Below, piece by piece: positions 32,160 through 41,438 of a DNA stretch of 41,661 nucleotides. The position numbers were made by a program, and so were the translations under genes. This DNA is from Bacilli bacterium (GTDB lineage: Bacteria; Bacillota_I; Bacilli_A; RFN20; CAG-826). The stretch's first letter is position 1. The number at the start of each line of letters is the position of its first letter. The stretch is from NCBI GenBank assembly GCA_024695235.1, contig JAILIP010000006.1, forward strand, positions 71,378-113,038. The letters are read 5' to 3'. The notes under the pieces are model-generated. The model was not told the origin of the DNA. It saw only the letters and a list, made by a program, of their open reading frames with translations, and did no database searches.

Positions 32160-32258
32160 TTCTTTCATCCAGACTTTACTGTCGCCTCTAGAATCTCACT
32201 AGATCTGCCTATTCGGCTCGTGGGGTATACCACCGGTTAAGGAATTTCACCTTGCCCT
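32160..32258 (-). promoter_or_regulatory. FMN riboswitch (RFN element) controlling ribU
   Basis: The minus strand shows the RFN consensus in order: AGGGCAAGGTGAAATTCC, ACCGGTGGTAT, CCCACGAGCC, GATCTAGTGAGATTCTAGA, GGCGACAGTAAAGTCTGGAT and GAAAGAA. These are the P1-P6 conserved segments that bind FMN. FMN binding should stabilise P1 and release the hairpin at 32112-32135, shutting off ribU. Confidence 0.95.
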
Positions 32259-32270
32259 GAAACTAAACTG

Positions 32271-32279
32271 ATTATATCA
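32271..32279 (-). promoter_or_regulatory. ribU promoter (extended -10)
   Basis: Minus-strand TGATATAAT, an extended -10 whose -35 is poor (TAGCAA 16 bases upstream). It lies just after and partly within the end of rsmG and starts the riboswitch transcript. Confidence 0.55.
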
Positions 32280-32282
32280 CAC

Positions 32283-32981
32283 TTATAGTGGCTTGCTACT
32301 TATTTCAGAAAACTGACGTGGATATTTCTTTTTGGTAGCTTTCAGTTTTCTTACTATAACAAGACTTCTACCGTCTCCGGAAATAGGGAGCTTATACTTC
32401 TCAATTCTTTCAATCTTAGAATCAAGAACCTTTAATGCATTAAAAGCGTTCTTCACTTCTTCTTCAACATCAAATAACTTATATGCGAGGAGTTCTCCAT
32501 TCACTTTAAGCAAAGGAATTGAGAGTTCACTTAAAACATTCAATTGAGTCACTGCACGAGCAGAAACATAATCAAATTCTTCTCTTATCTTAAACTCTTC
32601 AGCACGTGATTTCACTACGATAACATTATCTAAAGATAATGAGTTCACGACTTCATTTAAGAATGCAACCTTTTTACCATTGGATTCAACAAGTGTAACT
32701 TTGAGTGATGGGTTGAGAATTGCTAATGGAATTCCAGGGAATCCTGCACCTGTTCCAATATCACAAAGTGATTTGTTTTTAAAATCCACGAACTTCATTG
32801 GATAGATCGAATCAATGAAGTGTTTTTCCAAAATTCCTTCATCATCAGTGATGGCCGTGAGATTGAATTTCTCATTCCATTCTTTTAGAAGCTTTTCATA
32901 TAAAGAGAATTTTAAAAGCTCTCCGTCCACTTCTTGATGAAGTTCGTTTTTGATGAAACTTTCAAGATATTCTTTATCCAT
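32283..32981 (-). CDS. rsmG: 16S rRNA (guanine-N7) methyltransferase RsmG
   Basis: SAM-dependent methylation of 16S rRNA G527. 232 residues, normal. SAM-binding motif CDIGTGAGFPGIPLAI (about 69-84), then VTLVESNGKKVAFL (about 92-105) and the conserved RAV-x-QL region. Overlaps mnmG by 8 bp, the common mnmG-rsmG pair. Its 3' end carries the -10 box of the downstream ribU promoter. Confidence 0.96.
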   Translation of the reverse strand: MDKEYLESFIKNELHQEVDGELLKFSLYEKLLKEWNEKFNLTAITDDEGILEKHFIDSIYPMKFVDFKNKSLCDIGTGAGFPGIPLAILNPSLKVTLVESNGKKVAFLNEVVNSLSLDNVIVVKSRAEEFKIREEFDYVSARAVTQLNVLSELSIPLLKVNGELLAYKLFDVEEEVKNAFNALKVLDSKIERIEKYKLPISGDGRSLVIVRKLKATKKKYPRQFSEISSKPL

Positions 32982-34848
32982 TTTTAGCCTTCTTTATATT
33001 GAATATAAGAATTGATATATCGCTTGGATTGACTCCACTTATGCGGCCTGCTTGGCCAATGGTGAGAGGTCTAATCTTATTTAACTTTTGTCTAGCCTCT
33101 AATGCAAGGCCATTCATATTGAGATAATCAATTCCTTTTGGAATCTTATATTCTTCAAATTTAGCAAAAGATAATGCTTCTTCTTTTTCTCTTGAAATAT
33201 AGCCTTCATATTTAACGCTTATCTCTAATTGAGACATTCCGATATGATCCAGATGAATATCTTTCAGTTCTTCAACCAAGTTGAATAAGTCTTCAACATG
33301 GATTGATGGGCGTTTTAGAAGTTCAAGACCACTGACACCAGAAGTTAATGGCTCAAGGTTATGTTCTTTCATATAGTCATTTACTCTCTTGCTTGAGCCT
33401 AAATGGACTTTAGAAAGTATTTCAATTGCTTTAGCAACATCTTCATTTTTCTTTAAGAACTTTTGATATCTTTCTATAGAGATGAGACCTAGCTTATATC
33501 CGTATGGAGTAAGTCTTATATCAGCATTATCGTGTCTAAGGAGCAAACGATATTCTGCACGAGATGAAAGTAAACGATATGGTTCATTTGTACCTTTGGT
33601 AACAATATCATCAATCATCACTCCGATATATGATTCATTTCTTTTTAAGATAAATGGTTCTTTACCTTTAATCCAAAGTGCTGCATTGATACCAGCAATT
33701 AGACCAAGACCAGCAGCTTCTTCATATCCAGAAGTGCCACATATTTGACCTGCTCCATATAATCCTTCAAAGTTTTTCACTTTCAAAGTGAGATCATATT
33801 GAGTTGGCACGAGCGCATCATACTCAATCGCGTATGCATACTTAAGGAATTCAGCTTTTTCTAATCCTTTGAGAGAATGCACCATTTCTTCTTGGATATC
33901 TTCTCTCATTGCGGTTGAGAAACCTTGAAGATAGATTGATTCACCGTCTTTAAATTCTGGTTCAAGGAAAAGTTGATGACGTTTCTTATCAATAAATGTC
34001 ATGACCTTAGATTCAATGGATGGGCAATAACGAGGTCCAACACCTGTTTGGATTCCGTTATATGTCGCTGTTTTATCTAAGTTATTTTTAATGATTTCAT
34101 GAGTCTTCTCATTGGAATATATTAACCAACAAGGCATTTGTTCTTCCAAAGGAAGGAATGTATCTGTCTCATACGAGAAGGCTAGCTTACCAGGCATACC
34201 TGGTTGAACAGATGCCCCTGAAAAATCAATTGATGACTTTTTAATTCTTGGAGGGGTTCCTGTTTTGAAACGAATGATTTCAATACCCATCTTTTGAAGA
34301 GCTTTTGATAAGCCTTTAGATGGTTTTTCTCCATCAGGTCCTGCTGATGTCACAGATGTTCCACGGAGAATGACACTTTCCATGTATGTGCCTGTTGCAA
34401 TAATGACTGCCTTGGAAGCGATTTGTTCACCATTTTTTAAGACAACTCCTTTGATGACGTTACCTTCATGGATGAGGTCCACTACTTCACCTTCTAATAT
34501 GTCGAGATTTTGGATTTCATCCAAAAGTTCTTGCATATAATGAGGGTAATTATGCTTATCTTCTTGTGCTCTTAGGCATTGCACACCAGGTCCTTTACCG
34601 GTGTTGAGCATCTTCATTTGAAGATATTCATGATCGGCAGCTTTACCCATAAGTCCGCCTAAGGCATCTATTTCTCTAACAACAATGCCTTTTGCACTTC
34701 CTCCAATGGAAGGGTTGCATGGCATATTGGATATCATTTTCTTGTTTAAAGTAATAAGGAGAGTTGAAAGTCCCATGCGTGCGCTTGCAGCGCATGCTTC
34801 GACACCTGCGTGTCCTCCTCCAACCACTATTACTTCGTATTGTTTCAT
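32974..34848 (-). CDS. mnmG: tRNA uridine 5-carboxymethylaminomethyl modification enzyme MnmG
   Basis: FAD- and NADH-using enzyme that, with MnmE, modifies the wobble U34 of tRNAs. I place the start at the ATG 34848, giving 624 residues (norm about 625-630) and the usual M-x-Y-x-VIVVGGGHAG beginning; the ATG six codons earlier lies inside the sufB end. FAD motif GGGHAG (10-15), NPSIGG loop, GTPPR, and the C-terminal helical domain ending in NPSDISILIFNI. The ATG follows the sufB stop by one base (TAATATG), so coupling is likely. mnmE is not in the window. Confidence 0.96.
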   Translation of the reverse strand: MKQYEVIVVGGGHAGVEACAASARMGLSTLLITLNKKMISNMPCNPSIGGSAKGIVVREIDALGGLMGKAADHEYLQMKMLNTGKGPGVQCLRAQEDKHNYPHYMQELLDEIQNLDILEGEVVDLIHEGNVIKGVVLKNGEQIASKAVIIATGTYMESVILRGTSVTSAGPDGEKPSKGLSKALQKMGIEIIRFKTGTPPRIKKSSIDFSGASVQPGMPGKLAFSYETDTFLPLEEQMPCWLIYSNEKTHEIIKNNLDKTATYNGIQTGVGPRYCPSIESKVMTFIDKKRHQLFLEPEFKDGESIYLQGFSTAMREDIQEEMVHSLKGLEKAEFLKYAYAIEYDALVPTQYDLTLKVKNFEGLYGAGQICGTSGYEEAAGLGLIAGINAALWIKGKEPFILKRNESYIGVMIDDIVTKGTNEPYRLLSSRAEYRLLLRHDNADIRLTPYGYKLGLISIERYQKFLKKNEDVAKAIEILSKVHLGSSKRVNDYMKEHNLEPLTSGVSGLELLKRPSIHVEDLFNLVEELKDIHLDHIGMSQLEISVKYEGYISREKEEALSFAKFEEYKIPKGIDYLNMNGLALEARQKLNKIRPLTIGQAGRISGVNPSDISILIFNIKKAKNG

Positions 34849-34849
34849 A

Positions 34850-36250
34850 TTATCCGACACTTCCATCCATATCCATTTTGATAAGTTGATTTAGTTCAAC
34901 AGCATATTCCATAGGAAGTTCTTTTGAGAATGGTTCAATGAATCCCATGATGATCATCTGAGTAGCGTCTTTTTTAGACATACCTCTACTCATGAGATAG
35001 AAGAGTTGATCCTCATTGATTTTACTAACTGTTGCTTCATGTTCAATAAAAGATGAGTTATTCATGACTTCGTTCTTAGGAATGGTATCACTCTTAGATA
35101 TGTTATCTAAAATGAGAGTGTCACATTCGACATGTGACTTACAGTTAAGAGCATTCTTAACGTGTCTAACTGTACCTCTATAATTAGCGACTCCTCCATT
35201 TTTAACAATGGATTTAGAGATAATTGTTGAGTTTGTGTTTGAGGCAAGATGAATCATTCTTGCTCCAGCATCTTGATATTGTCCTTTAGAGGCTACAGCA
35301 ATTGAGATACATGTTCCTGTTGCACCTTCTCCCGCAAGAACACATGCTGGGTATTTCATATTGGTTTGGCTACCAATATTTCCATCGATCCATTCCATGA
35401 GTCCGTTTTCTTTCACTAAAGCACGCTTGGTGACTAAGTTAACTATGTTATTAGACCAGTTTTGAACTGTTGAGTAACGACATTTAGCATCTTTTAAGAC
35501 AACGATTTCAACAACAGCGGCATGGAGTGAATCTTGCGAGTATATTGGAGCAGTACATCCTTCAACGTAATGAACAGATGCTCCTTCATCAACGATGATG
35601 AGTGTTCTTTCAAATTGACCACTCTTTTCGTTATTGATACGGAAGTATGATTGAAGTGGTTTATCAAGTACGACTCCTTTAGGAACGTAGATGAATGATC
35701 CACCTGACCACACTGCACCATTTAAAGCAGCAAACTTATTGTCGCGATATGGAACAACAGTATTAAAATACTTTCTCATTATATCTGGGCACATTTGAAG
35801 TGCTTGGTCTGTAGATAAGAAAATGACTCCTTTATCTTCAACTTCTTTAAGCATGTTATGGTAAACAGCTTCACTTTCATATTGAGTGGTGACACCAGAA
35901 AGGAACTTTTGCTCAGCTTCTGGAATACCTAGTTTTTGGAATGTATTTTTGATTGTTTCAGGAACTTTATCCCAGTCTTTTTCCACCTTTGCAGATGGAC
36001 GAGTAAAGTATGTGTAAGAATCAAAATCTAAGAAAGAAAGATCTGGACCAAAAGATGGCATTGGAAGCTCTTTGAAAGCTTTATAAGCTTTGAGTCTAAA
36101 TTCAAGCATCCATTCTGGCTCATTTTTCAACTTCGAAATTTCGCGTACGACTTCTTCTGTTAAACCTTTGCCAGTGTTTAAAATGGAGACATCTTTGTCT
36201 TTAAACCCGTACTTATAATCTTCGTCTTTCAGTAAATCTTTCTTATCCAT
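34850..36250 (-). CDS. sufB: Fe-S cluster assembly scaffold SufB
   Basis: Scaffold protein of the SUF machinery, on which [4Fe-4S] clusters form with SufC and SufD. 466 residues, the normal length (B. subtilis 465). Recognisable stretches: [23 protein letters not shown], the beta-helix core with [11 protein letters not shown] (conserved Cys), and [14 protein letters not shown] through [24 protein letters not shown]. SufB is last of the suf genes here, as in Bacillus (sufCDSUB). 2 bp after sufU. Confidence 0.97.
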   Translation of the reverse strand: MDKKDLLKDEDYKYGFKDKDVSILNTGKGLTEEVVREISKLKNEPEWMLEFRLKAYKAFKELPMPSFGPDLSFLDFDSYTYFTRPSAKVEKDWDKVPETIKNTFQKLGIPEAEQKFLSGVTTQYESEAVYHNMLKEVEDKGVIFLSTDQALQMCPDIMRKYFNTVVPYRDNKFAALNGAVWSGGSFIYVPKGVVLDKPLQSYFRINNEKSGQFERTLIIVDEGASVHYVEGCTAPIYSQDSLHAAVVEIVVLKDAKCRYSTVQNWSNNIVNLVTKRALVKENGLMEWIDGNIGSQTNMKYPACVLAGEGATGTCISIAVASKGQYQDAGARMIHLASNTNSTIISKSIVKNGGVANYRGTVRHVKNALNCKSHVECDTLILDNISKSDTIPKNEVMNNSSFIEHEATVSKINEDQLFYLMSRGMSKKDATQMIIMGFIEPFSKELPMEYAVELNQLIKMDMDGSVG

Positions 36251-36252
36251 AC

Positions 36253-36693
36253 TTATTTATGATGATGGTGAATGATTTCTTCTAAACCATCCCATCCAAT
36301 TGTTGCACATCTAATACGTGCAGCTTGTTTTGATGTATTCATGAAAACGATAGCTTCATCTAATACTGAATCATCATATTCTTCTTCATGAATCATTTTC
36401 TTATATTGATCAATGATATATAGTGCTTCTTCACAGGTTTTACCTATGACAAGACCACACATAATATCTGTGGAGGCGGTTGAAATTGTGCATGCTACTC
36501 CATTAAAGAAGCAGTCAGTAACAACTCCATTATCTTCTTTAACATAGACAATTATGTCATCGATACAATTCGCACTATCCATATGGATACTTTCATATTT
36601 ATTTGCATCATTAGGTTCATGCTTATGTTGAGGATTATCATAATGGTCCATGATGATTTGTCTCATCATTTGAGGACTAAGCGAAATAGGCAT
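36253..36693 (-). CDS. sufU: SufU zinc-dependent sulfurtransferase
   Basis: Accepts persulfide sulfur from SufS and passes it to SufB. 146 residues, as in Bacillus. Zinc and transfer ligands are seen: Cys 43 with Asp 45 (NCIDD), Cys 68 in [10 protein letters not shown] and Cys 129 in RIRCATIGW. The N-terminus YDNPQHKHE is typical. The C-terminus ends in a natural HHHHK run. The start overlaps the end of sufS by 17 bp. Confidence 0.94.
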   Translation of the reverse strand: MPISLSPQMMRQIIMDHYDNPQHKHEPNDANKYESIHMDSANCIDDIIVYVKEDNGVVTDCFFNGVACTISTASTDIMCGLVIGKTCEEALYIIDQYKKMIHEEEYDDSVLDEAIVFMNTSKQAARIRCATIGWDGLEEIIHHHHK

Positions 36694-37909
36694 CTAAGAA
36701 GTCACCACCTTTCATCAATGCTTCAACTAAAGCATCGATTTCTTCTTTTGTTGTGTACATATAGAATGAAGCTCTTACAGTTGAGAGTTCATTTAAGAAA
36801 TCTGGAAGAATCTTAGCGCAGTGTTGTCCGCTTCTAGCGGCAATACCTCTGCTATTAAGGAATGTTGCTAAATCTTGTGAAAACACTCCTTTAATGTTAA
36901 AGGTTATAATACCAGCTTCAGATTCTTCGTTATAAATAACGATTCCAGGTACTTTTTTCATTTTCTCAACAGCATATGCTTTGAGTTCTTGCTCATATTT
37001 TTCAATGTTATCAATACCGATAGATTGAATATATTGAATTGCGGCATCAAAGCCATATATACCTTCGACATTGAGTGTTCCTGCTTCAAATTTAGCTGGA
37101 GCAGGCAAACATTTGTATGTTGCATCTTGATGGAATGTAACATTCATTCCTCCGCCTAGAGAGAATGGATCCATCTTCTCAAGGATTTCTTTTTTAGCAT
37201 ATAAAGCACCTATTCCAGTAGGTCCACACATCTTGTGAGCTGAGAAAGAGAGGAAATCAACATCCATATCTTTCACATCAATTTTGGTGTGAGGGACGGA
37301 TTGAGCTCCATCACAGGAAACAAGTATGCCTTTTTCGTGTGCGTACTTGCATATTTCTTTCATATCTACTTTATATCCTAAAACATTGCTAACATGAGCA
37401 ATTGAGATGAGTTTTGTTTTACTTGTAACTGCTTTTTTAACATTATTTAATGTTATTCTTCCTTTTTCATCTAAAGGAATGAACTTCACAACTACTCCAA
37501 CAAGTTCTTGAAGTCTAAACCATGGAAGTAAGTTAGAAGCGTGTTCTTCAACACTTACAAGAATTTCATCACCTCTAGAAAGATTTTTATATCCATACCC
37601 AAAGGCAATTGTGTTTAATGAATTAGTTGCACCTGTCGTGAAGACGATTTCATCTTCATCAGCATTTAAGAATTCAGCAATGTGCTTACGAGTATTTTTG
37701 ATTTTGGTGTCCACTGTAAAGCAGAGATCATAATCACCTCTATGAGAATTAGAGGTTTCTTCAGTTAAATACTTGGTGATGTCATTGATGACAACATCAG
37801 GTTTAAATGTCGTCGAGGCATTGTCTAAAAAGACGAGTGGTTTCCCTTGCATCAAAGTATTGTTTCTTAGCATTGGAAAGTCTTGCCTAATTTTCTTAAC
37901 ATCAAACAT
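36677..37909 (-). CDS. sufS: Cysteine desulfurase SufS
   Basis: PLP enzyme that takes sulfur from cysteine to form a persulfide. 410 residues, normal. PLP lysine K226 in SFSAHKMCGPTGIG, H-x-x-N-x-L-P-W segment (EEHASNLLPW) and catalytic Cys 364 in ARSGQHCAKI, where the common form is RxGHHCA. The ATG shares a base with the sufD stop (TAATG). Group II (SufS/CsdA) desulfurase, consistent with a SufU neighbour. Confidence 0.96.
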   Translation of the reverse strand: MFDVKKIRQDFPMLRNNTLMQGKPLVFLDNASTTFKPDVVINDITKYLTEETSNSHRGDYDLCFTVDTKIKNTRKHIAEFLNADEDEIVFTTGATNSLNTIAFGYGYKNLSRGDEILVSVEEHASNLLPWFRLQELVGVVVKFIPLDEKGRITLNNVKKAVTSKTKLISIAHVSNVLGYKVDMKEICKYAHEKGILVSCDGAQSVPHTKIDVKDMDVDFLSFSAHKMCGPTGIGALYAKKEILEKMDPFSLGGGMNVTFHQDATYKCLPAPAKFEAGTLNVEGIYGFDAAIQYIQSIGIDNIEKYEQELKAYAVEKMKKVPGIVIYNEESEAGIITFNIKGVFSQDLATFLNSRGIAARSGQHCAKILPDFLNELSTVRASFYMYTTKEEIDALVEALMKGGDFLDAYFA

Positions 37910-38613
37910 TACATTGCCTCCTTAATTGCTTCTTCAATTTTATCTTTGTTCTCTTTAGAGAAGTTATTACTAATTGGTTGTAGATATCCCATGGTGATGA
38001 GAAGCTTAGCTTCCTTTTTAGTGAGTCCACGAGACATCAAGTAGAACATGTGGTTGTTGTTGAGTTGACCAACAATAGCGGCATGGCTAGCTTGAACATC
38101 GTTTTCATCAATCCTCAGAATTGGGGATGCCACGCCTGATGCTTTTTCATCAAAAACAATGATTTTTGCATTTTGAACTGTTTTTGATTTAGACGCGTGT
38201 TCTTTTATATGATTTACACCTGTGAATACGATGCGTGAATTATCACGTGCAACACCATAATTATTCATAACAGCAGTTGTGTTTCCAACCATGTGATTGA
38301 AGGACACATCAAATGTCTTTTTAGCATCGCTATTTCCAAGGGTTGCAAGATGCCAATCACATGAGGCATTTTCACTCACTAAATTGACCATTGTTTTTAA
38401 AGAAATATTACCTTTTGAAAAATCGGCAAAAGTTACGATTAATTCGGAGTTTTTGCCAACATTCGCGTTGAGAGAAAATTCACCATTTTTGTCGAGGTTA
38501 AGCACCTTCAAATTTAGTGAAGAATTTTCACCAATTTCAATGTCTAAATCATCGAGCAAATTTAGCTCAATTTCTTTGACTTCATTATTAAGTTTAATGA
38601 GTGATTTTGACAT
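37909..38613 (-). CDS. sufD: Short SufD-like Fe-S assembly protein
   Basis: Start placed at the ATG 38613 (SD AAAGGA), giving 234 residues; a reading frame 11 codons longer begins inside sufC. Usual SufD has about 430 residues, so the N-terminal helical domain and part of the beta-helix are missing. The remaining beta-helix has the conserved C-terminal segment ASHAAIVGQLNNNHMFYLMSRGLTKKEA-type block (about 188-215) shared by SufB and SufD. Its place between sufC and sufS fits SufD. Whether the short form supports a complete SufBC2D complex is open. Confidence 0.87.
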   Translation of the reverse strand: MSKSLIKLNNEVKEIELNLLDDLDIEIGENSSLNLKVLNLDKNGEFSLNANVGKNSELIVTFADFSKGNISLKTMVNLVSENASCDWHLATLGNSDAKKTFDVSFNHMVGNTTAVMNNYGVARDNSRIVFTGVNHIKEHASKSKTVQNAKIIVFDEKASGVASPILRIDENDVQASHAAIVGQLNNNHMFYLMSRGLTKKEAKLLITMGYLQPISNNFSKENKDKIEEAIKEAM

Positions 38614-39431
38614 TATTTTCCTTTCAACATTTCTTTTGTTGCACATGTGCCAATTGAGACTTGATTCATGTTTGTTTCTTTCTCAATTTCAATACCGAGA
38701 GATTTTCTTAGCCATTCATAGCCTTCCTTATCGATTTTTTTGATGAGTTCACGTCCTCCATCTGCAACTATTTTGCCGTTCACAAGGATGAGCGCTCTAT
38801 CTACTTTTAATAGTTCATAGAGACGTGCATAATGAGAAACGATGAGGAAACCTCTTTTTTCTTGTTCTTCTTTGAGGACTTTGGCGACAACTTGAATTGC
38901 ATCAACGTCTAAGCCAGAATCAATTTCATCAAGCATGACAAGAGATGGGTTTAAGACGAGCATTTGGAGAATTTCGTTTTTCTTCTTTTCTCCACCTGAA
39001 AAACCTTCGTTGAGATTACGGTTTGACATTTCAAATGGAATGCCTGTTCTTTTATAGGCATTATCAAGGAGTTTATAAAACTCGAATAATGGTACTGGTT
39101 TTTCACGGTGAGCGTTTAAACATGCTTTTAAGAAATCAGCGTTATTAACTCCAGGAACTTCACTTGGATATTGCATGCCTAAAAAGATACCAAGTTTACT
39201 TCTTTCATCAACTTCAAGATTAGTGATATCCTTTCCGTCATAAAAGATTTGTCCTTCAGTGATCTTGTAGTTAGGATTTCCCATGATTGTTTGAAGCAAA
39301 GTTGACTTACCATTTCCGTTTGGACCTAATAAGGCAATCGTTTTTAACGAATCCATTTTTAGGTCTAAGCCTTTTAGGATTTCTTTGTCTTCAACACTTA
39401 CGTGTAAGTTTCTAATTTCTAAAGTAGGCAT
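38613..39431 (-). CDS. sufC: Fe-S assembly ATPase SufC
   Basis: ABC-type ATPase of the SufBCD scaffold; cytoplasmic, not a transporter. 272 residues, about 12 more than usual, the extra being at the C-terminus. Walker A GPNGNGKST (36-44), Q-loop in GMQYPSEVPGV, signature FSGGE, Walker B LVMLDEIDSGLD and SHYARL in place of the typical H-loop. SD AAGGAGA. First gene of the suf operon with its own promoter. Confidence 0.97.
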   Translation of the reverse strand: MPTLEIRNLHVSVEDKEILKGLDLKMDSLKTIALLGPNGNGKSTLLQTIMGNPNYKITEGQIFYDGKDITNLEVDERSKLGIFLGMQYPSEVPGVNNADFLKACLNAHREKPVPLFEFYKLLDNAYKRTGIPFEMSNRNLNEGFSGGEKKKNEILQMLVLNPSLVMLDEIDSGLDVDAIQVVAKVLKEEQEKRGFLIVSHYARLYELLKVDRALILVNGKIVADGGRELIKKIDKEGYEWLRKSLGIEIEKETNMNQVSIGTCATKEMLKGK

Positions 39432-39456
39432 AACGCTTTCTCCTTAAACCGCTACT

Positions 39457-39485
39457 ATTCTATATAAAAGAAAATGCACTATCAA
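39457..39485 (-). promoter_or_regulatory. Promoter of the suf-mnmG-rsmG operon
   Basis: Minus-strand TTGATA (39480-39485), 17 bases, TAGAAT (39457-39462). The leader is about 20 nt to the sufC ATG. Confidence 0.7.
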
Positions 39486-39507
39486 ATAAAACGATAATTT
39501 TTTATAT

Positions 39508-39523
39508 CAAAGATTTATCTTTG
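39508..39523. repeat. Inverted repeat CAAAGAT-TT-ATCTTTG upstream of suf
   Basis: Perfect 7+7 dyad, 22 bases upstream of the suf -35. It could be a regulator site for suf or for the divergent foldase gene; no known operator is recognised. Confidence 0.35.
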
Positions 39524-39594
39524 AATTGAAATTTTAGGTTTAGCGAAACGATTTTGCTTATAGATTCTATCTATGTTAAATACTAAAAATCTCG

Positions 39595-39623
39595 TTGTAT
39601 TAATACAATCTATGTTGTAAAAT
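39595..39623 (+). promoter_or_regulatory. Foldase-gene promoter with a palindrome over the -35
   Basis: TTGTAT (39595-39600), 17 bases, TAAAAT (39618-39623). The -35 is half of a perfect 14-base palindrome TTGTATTAATACAA (39595-39608). A similar -10 context (CTATGTTAAATACT) occurs about 45 bases upstream, so a second start is possible. Confidence 0.5.
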
Positions 39624-39665
39624 ACTCTCGCTATGTTTGAAAAAAGGAGGTAGGAAAGGTTAAGT

Positions 39666-41438
39666 ATGAAAAAATCTAAATTGACCTTAGGGATTAGCGT
39701 TGCTGCTATGAGCTGTGCACTTCTTGCAGGCTGTAAAGAAACAACCTATTCTCCAGAAGGCTATATATTGACCTACAAAGATGCTAATGGCGAAGAGCAA
39801 CATCTCACCATGCAAGACTTGTTTGGTACTTATCTCACCGATACAAGTAGAGTATCAACTATGTTTGATAGCATCTATAAGTTAATCGTCCGTAACTATT
39901 TCAATGGTGCTGACCATAAGGGCGATTATGACCAAATTAAGAAAAACGCCGAAAATGACGTTGAAGGCGTTAAATCTAAAGCTAAAGAAAATGCTGATAC
40001 AAACGACAGTAAGTATGACAAGGAATGGGAAGCATTACTCGATAGCTATGGTTGCAAAGATGAAGATGAACTTCTTGAACACTTCATTTATGAAAGAGAA
40101 TTGAAAGAATTTAACGATCAATTCTACAAAAACCACATTAAAGAACTTCGTGATCAAACCAAGGAAGCTGATGGCTACTCTGGTTATCTTGAAAAGAAAG
40201 TTCCTTATCATGTCCGTCACATCTTAGTTAAAGTTGATGACTCAGGTTCCACCAACTATTGGAACGGCACCATTTCTAAAGAAAACGCAACTCTTCTTTA
40301 TGACGTTGCTAATGCTTTAGCAACTGGTACTGAAACATTTGGTAAGATTGCTCAACAATATTCCGATGACTCATCCAAAGACAAATTCGGTGAACTTGAA
40401 ATCGTTGATAAGGATACAGAATACGTACCTGAATTCAAATTAGGCATGTACGCATTCGAAAATATGTATAATGCTGCTACAAAAGCTGCTGCTAAAACAT
40501 CCAACATCTCCATAGATGCTGGTGAAACAGATAGCATTGCAAGCGAATATGCAAAAGTCGCTGAAGAATCAGCTGGCAAAATTGGCACAATTCCATTCGG
40601 TGCATTTGCTCAAATCAAAAAATACTACAACACCACAAAAGATGAATTAAATCGTGATGTTAACGATGGTGATGCAAAATATTTCCCAAGAAACATTTTC
40701 TTCAATAACTATCTCAACAATCACTTTGTGAGTGTTGTCACAAAAGAAGCTGTTGAAGGTTTACCAACAAGTACTGAACTTGATGCATTAGCTGGATTTA
40801 CATTCACTGATGTTAATGGTGATGGTCTTGACACATTAGTCGGTAAGCCAATTCTTAGAACCAAAGAAGGACAACCTATTTTAGTTGTTCGCGCTGGTAC
40901 ATCTTCCTATCAAGGAATTCACTTCATTGTTATTGAACGTTCTGGTTTAATTCCAACAGATAAGGGTGTCTCCTTAAATGACTACTACACCACATATCGT
41001 CCATCACAAAGCGAATATCCAGTCGATGGAAGCGGAAACAAATTACAAACATACGTCAACTACTATGCTCAAAGCGAAGCAGAGTACAAAACAAGGGCCG
41101 AAACTGTCGAAAGTAAAATTAAAAACTTTGACCCACAATTAAACAAACACATTTATCAACTCAACGTCCAAGAACAAAACATTAAATTCACTGAAGCTGG
41201 TCAACCAATTGCTGATGCAATCAACAAATGGATTGAAACAACAGCTAAGAAGAGTGAATTCGATGAAAATATCAACTGGGAAAAGGTCTGGGATTCATAT
41301 ATTGAATCACTCAAAGTTGAAAAAGCCGAATCAGTTAAGAGAATTGCAAATGTCTGTGCTATTGGTTTTGAAAGTGCAACCAAAGGTTCAGAATGGACAG
41401 AAGTAGGAGGAGCATGCTATGACAACAAAGTTCACTAA
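39666..41438 (+). CDS. prsA: PrsA-like parvulin foldase lipoprotein
   Basis: Extracytoplasmic peptidyl-prolyl isomerase or chaperone. 590 residues, much longer than B. subtilis PrsA (292). Lipobox LLAGC, Cys 23. N-terminal SurA-like helical part (about 30-175), then parvulin elements YHVRHILVKV (181-190), FGKIAQQYSDD (225-235) and YVPEF (253-257). The usual last strand appears only at YQGIHFIVIE (415-424), so about 140 residues are inserted between the parts of the domain. The last 160 residues are helical and charged. Strong SD (GGAGG). It overlaps a second lipoprotein gene by 19 bp. PPIase activity is inferred. Confidence 0.82.
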   Translation: MKKSKLTLGISVAAMSCALLAGCKETTYSPEGYILTYKDANGEEQHLTMQDLFGTYLTDTSRVSTMFDSIYKLIVRNYFNGADHKGDYDQIKKNAENDVEGVKSKAKENADTNDSKYDKEWEALLDSYGCKDEDELLEHFIYERELKEFNDQFYKNHIKELRDQTKEADGYSGYLEKKVPYHVRHILVKVDDSGSTNYWNGTISKENATLLYDVANALATGTETFGKIAQQYSDDSSKDKFGELEIVDKDTEYVPEFKLGMYAFENMYNAATKAAAKTSNISIDAGETDSIASEYAKVAEESAGKIGTIPFGAFAQIKKYYNTTKDELNRDVNDGDAKYFPRNIFFNNYLNNHFVSVVTKEAVEGLPTSTELDALAGFTFTDVNGDGLDTLVGKPILRTKEGQPILVVRAGTSSYQGIHFIVIERSGLIPTDKGVSLNDYYTTYRPSQSEYPVDGSGNKLQTYVNYYAQSEAEYKTRAETVESKIKNFDPQLNKHIYQLNVQEQNIKFTEAGQPIADAINKWIETTAKKSEFDENINWEKVWDSYIESLKVEKAESVKRIANVCAIGFESATKGSEWTEVGGACYDNKVH

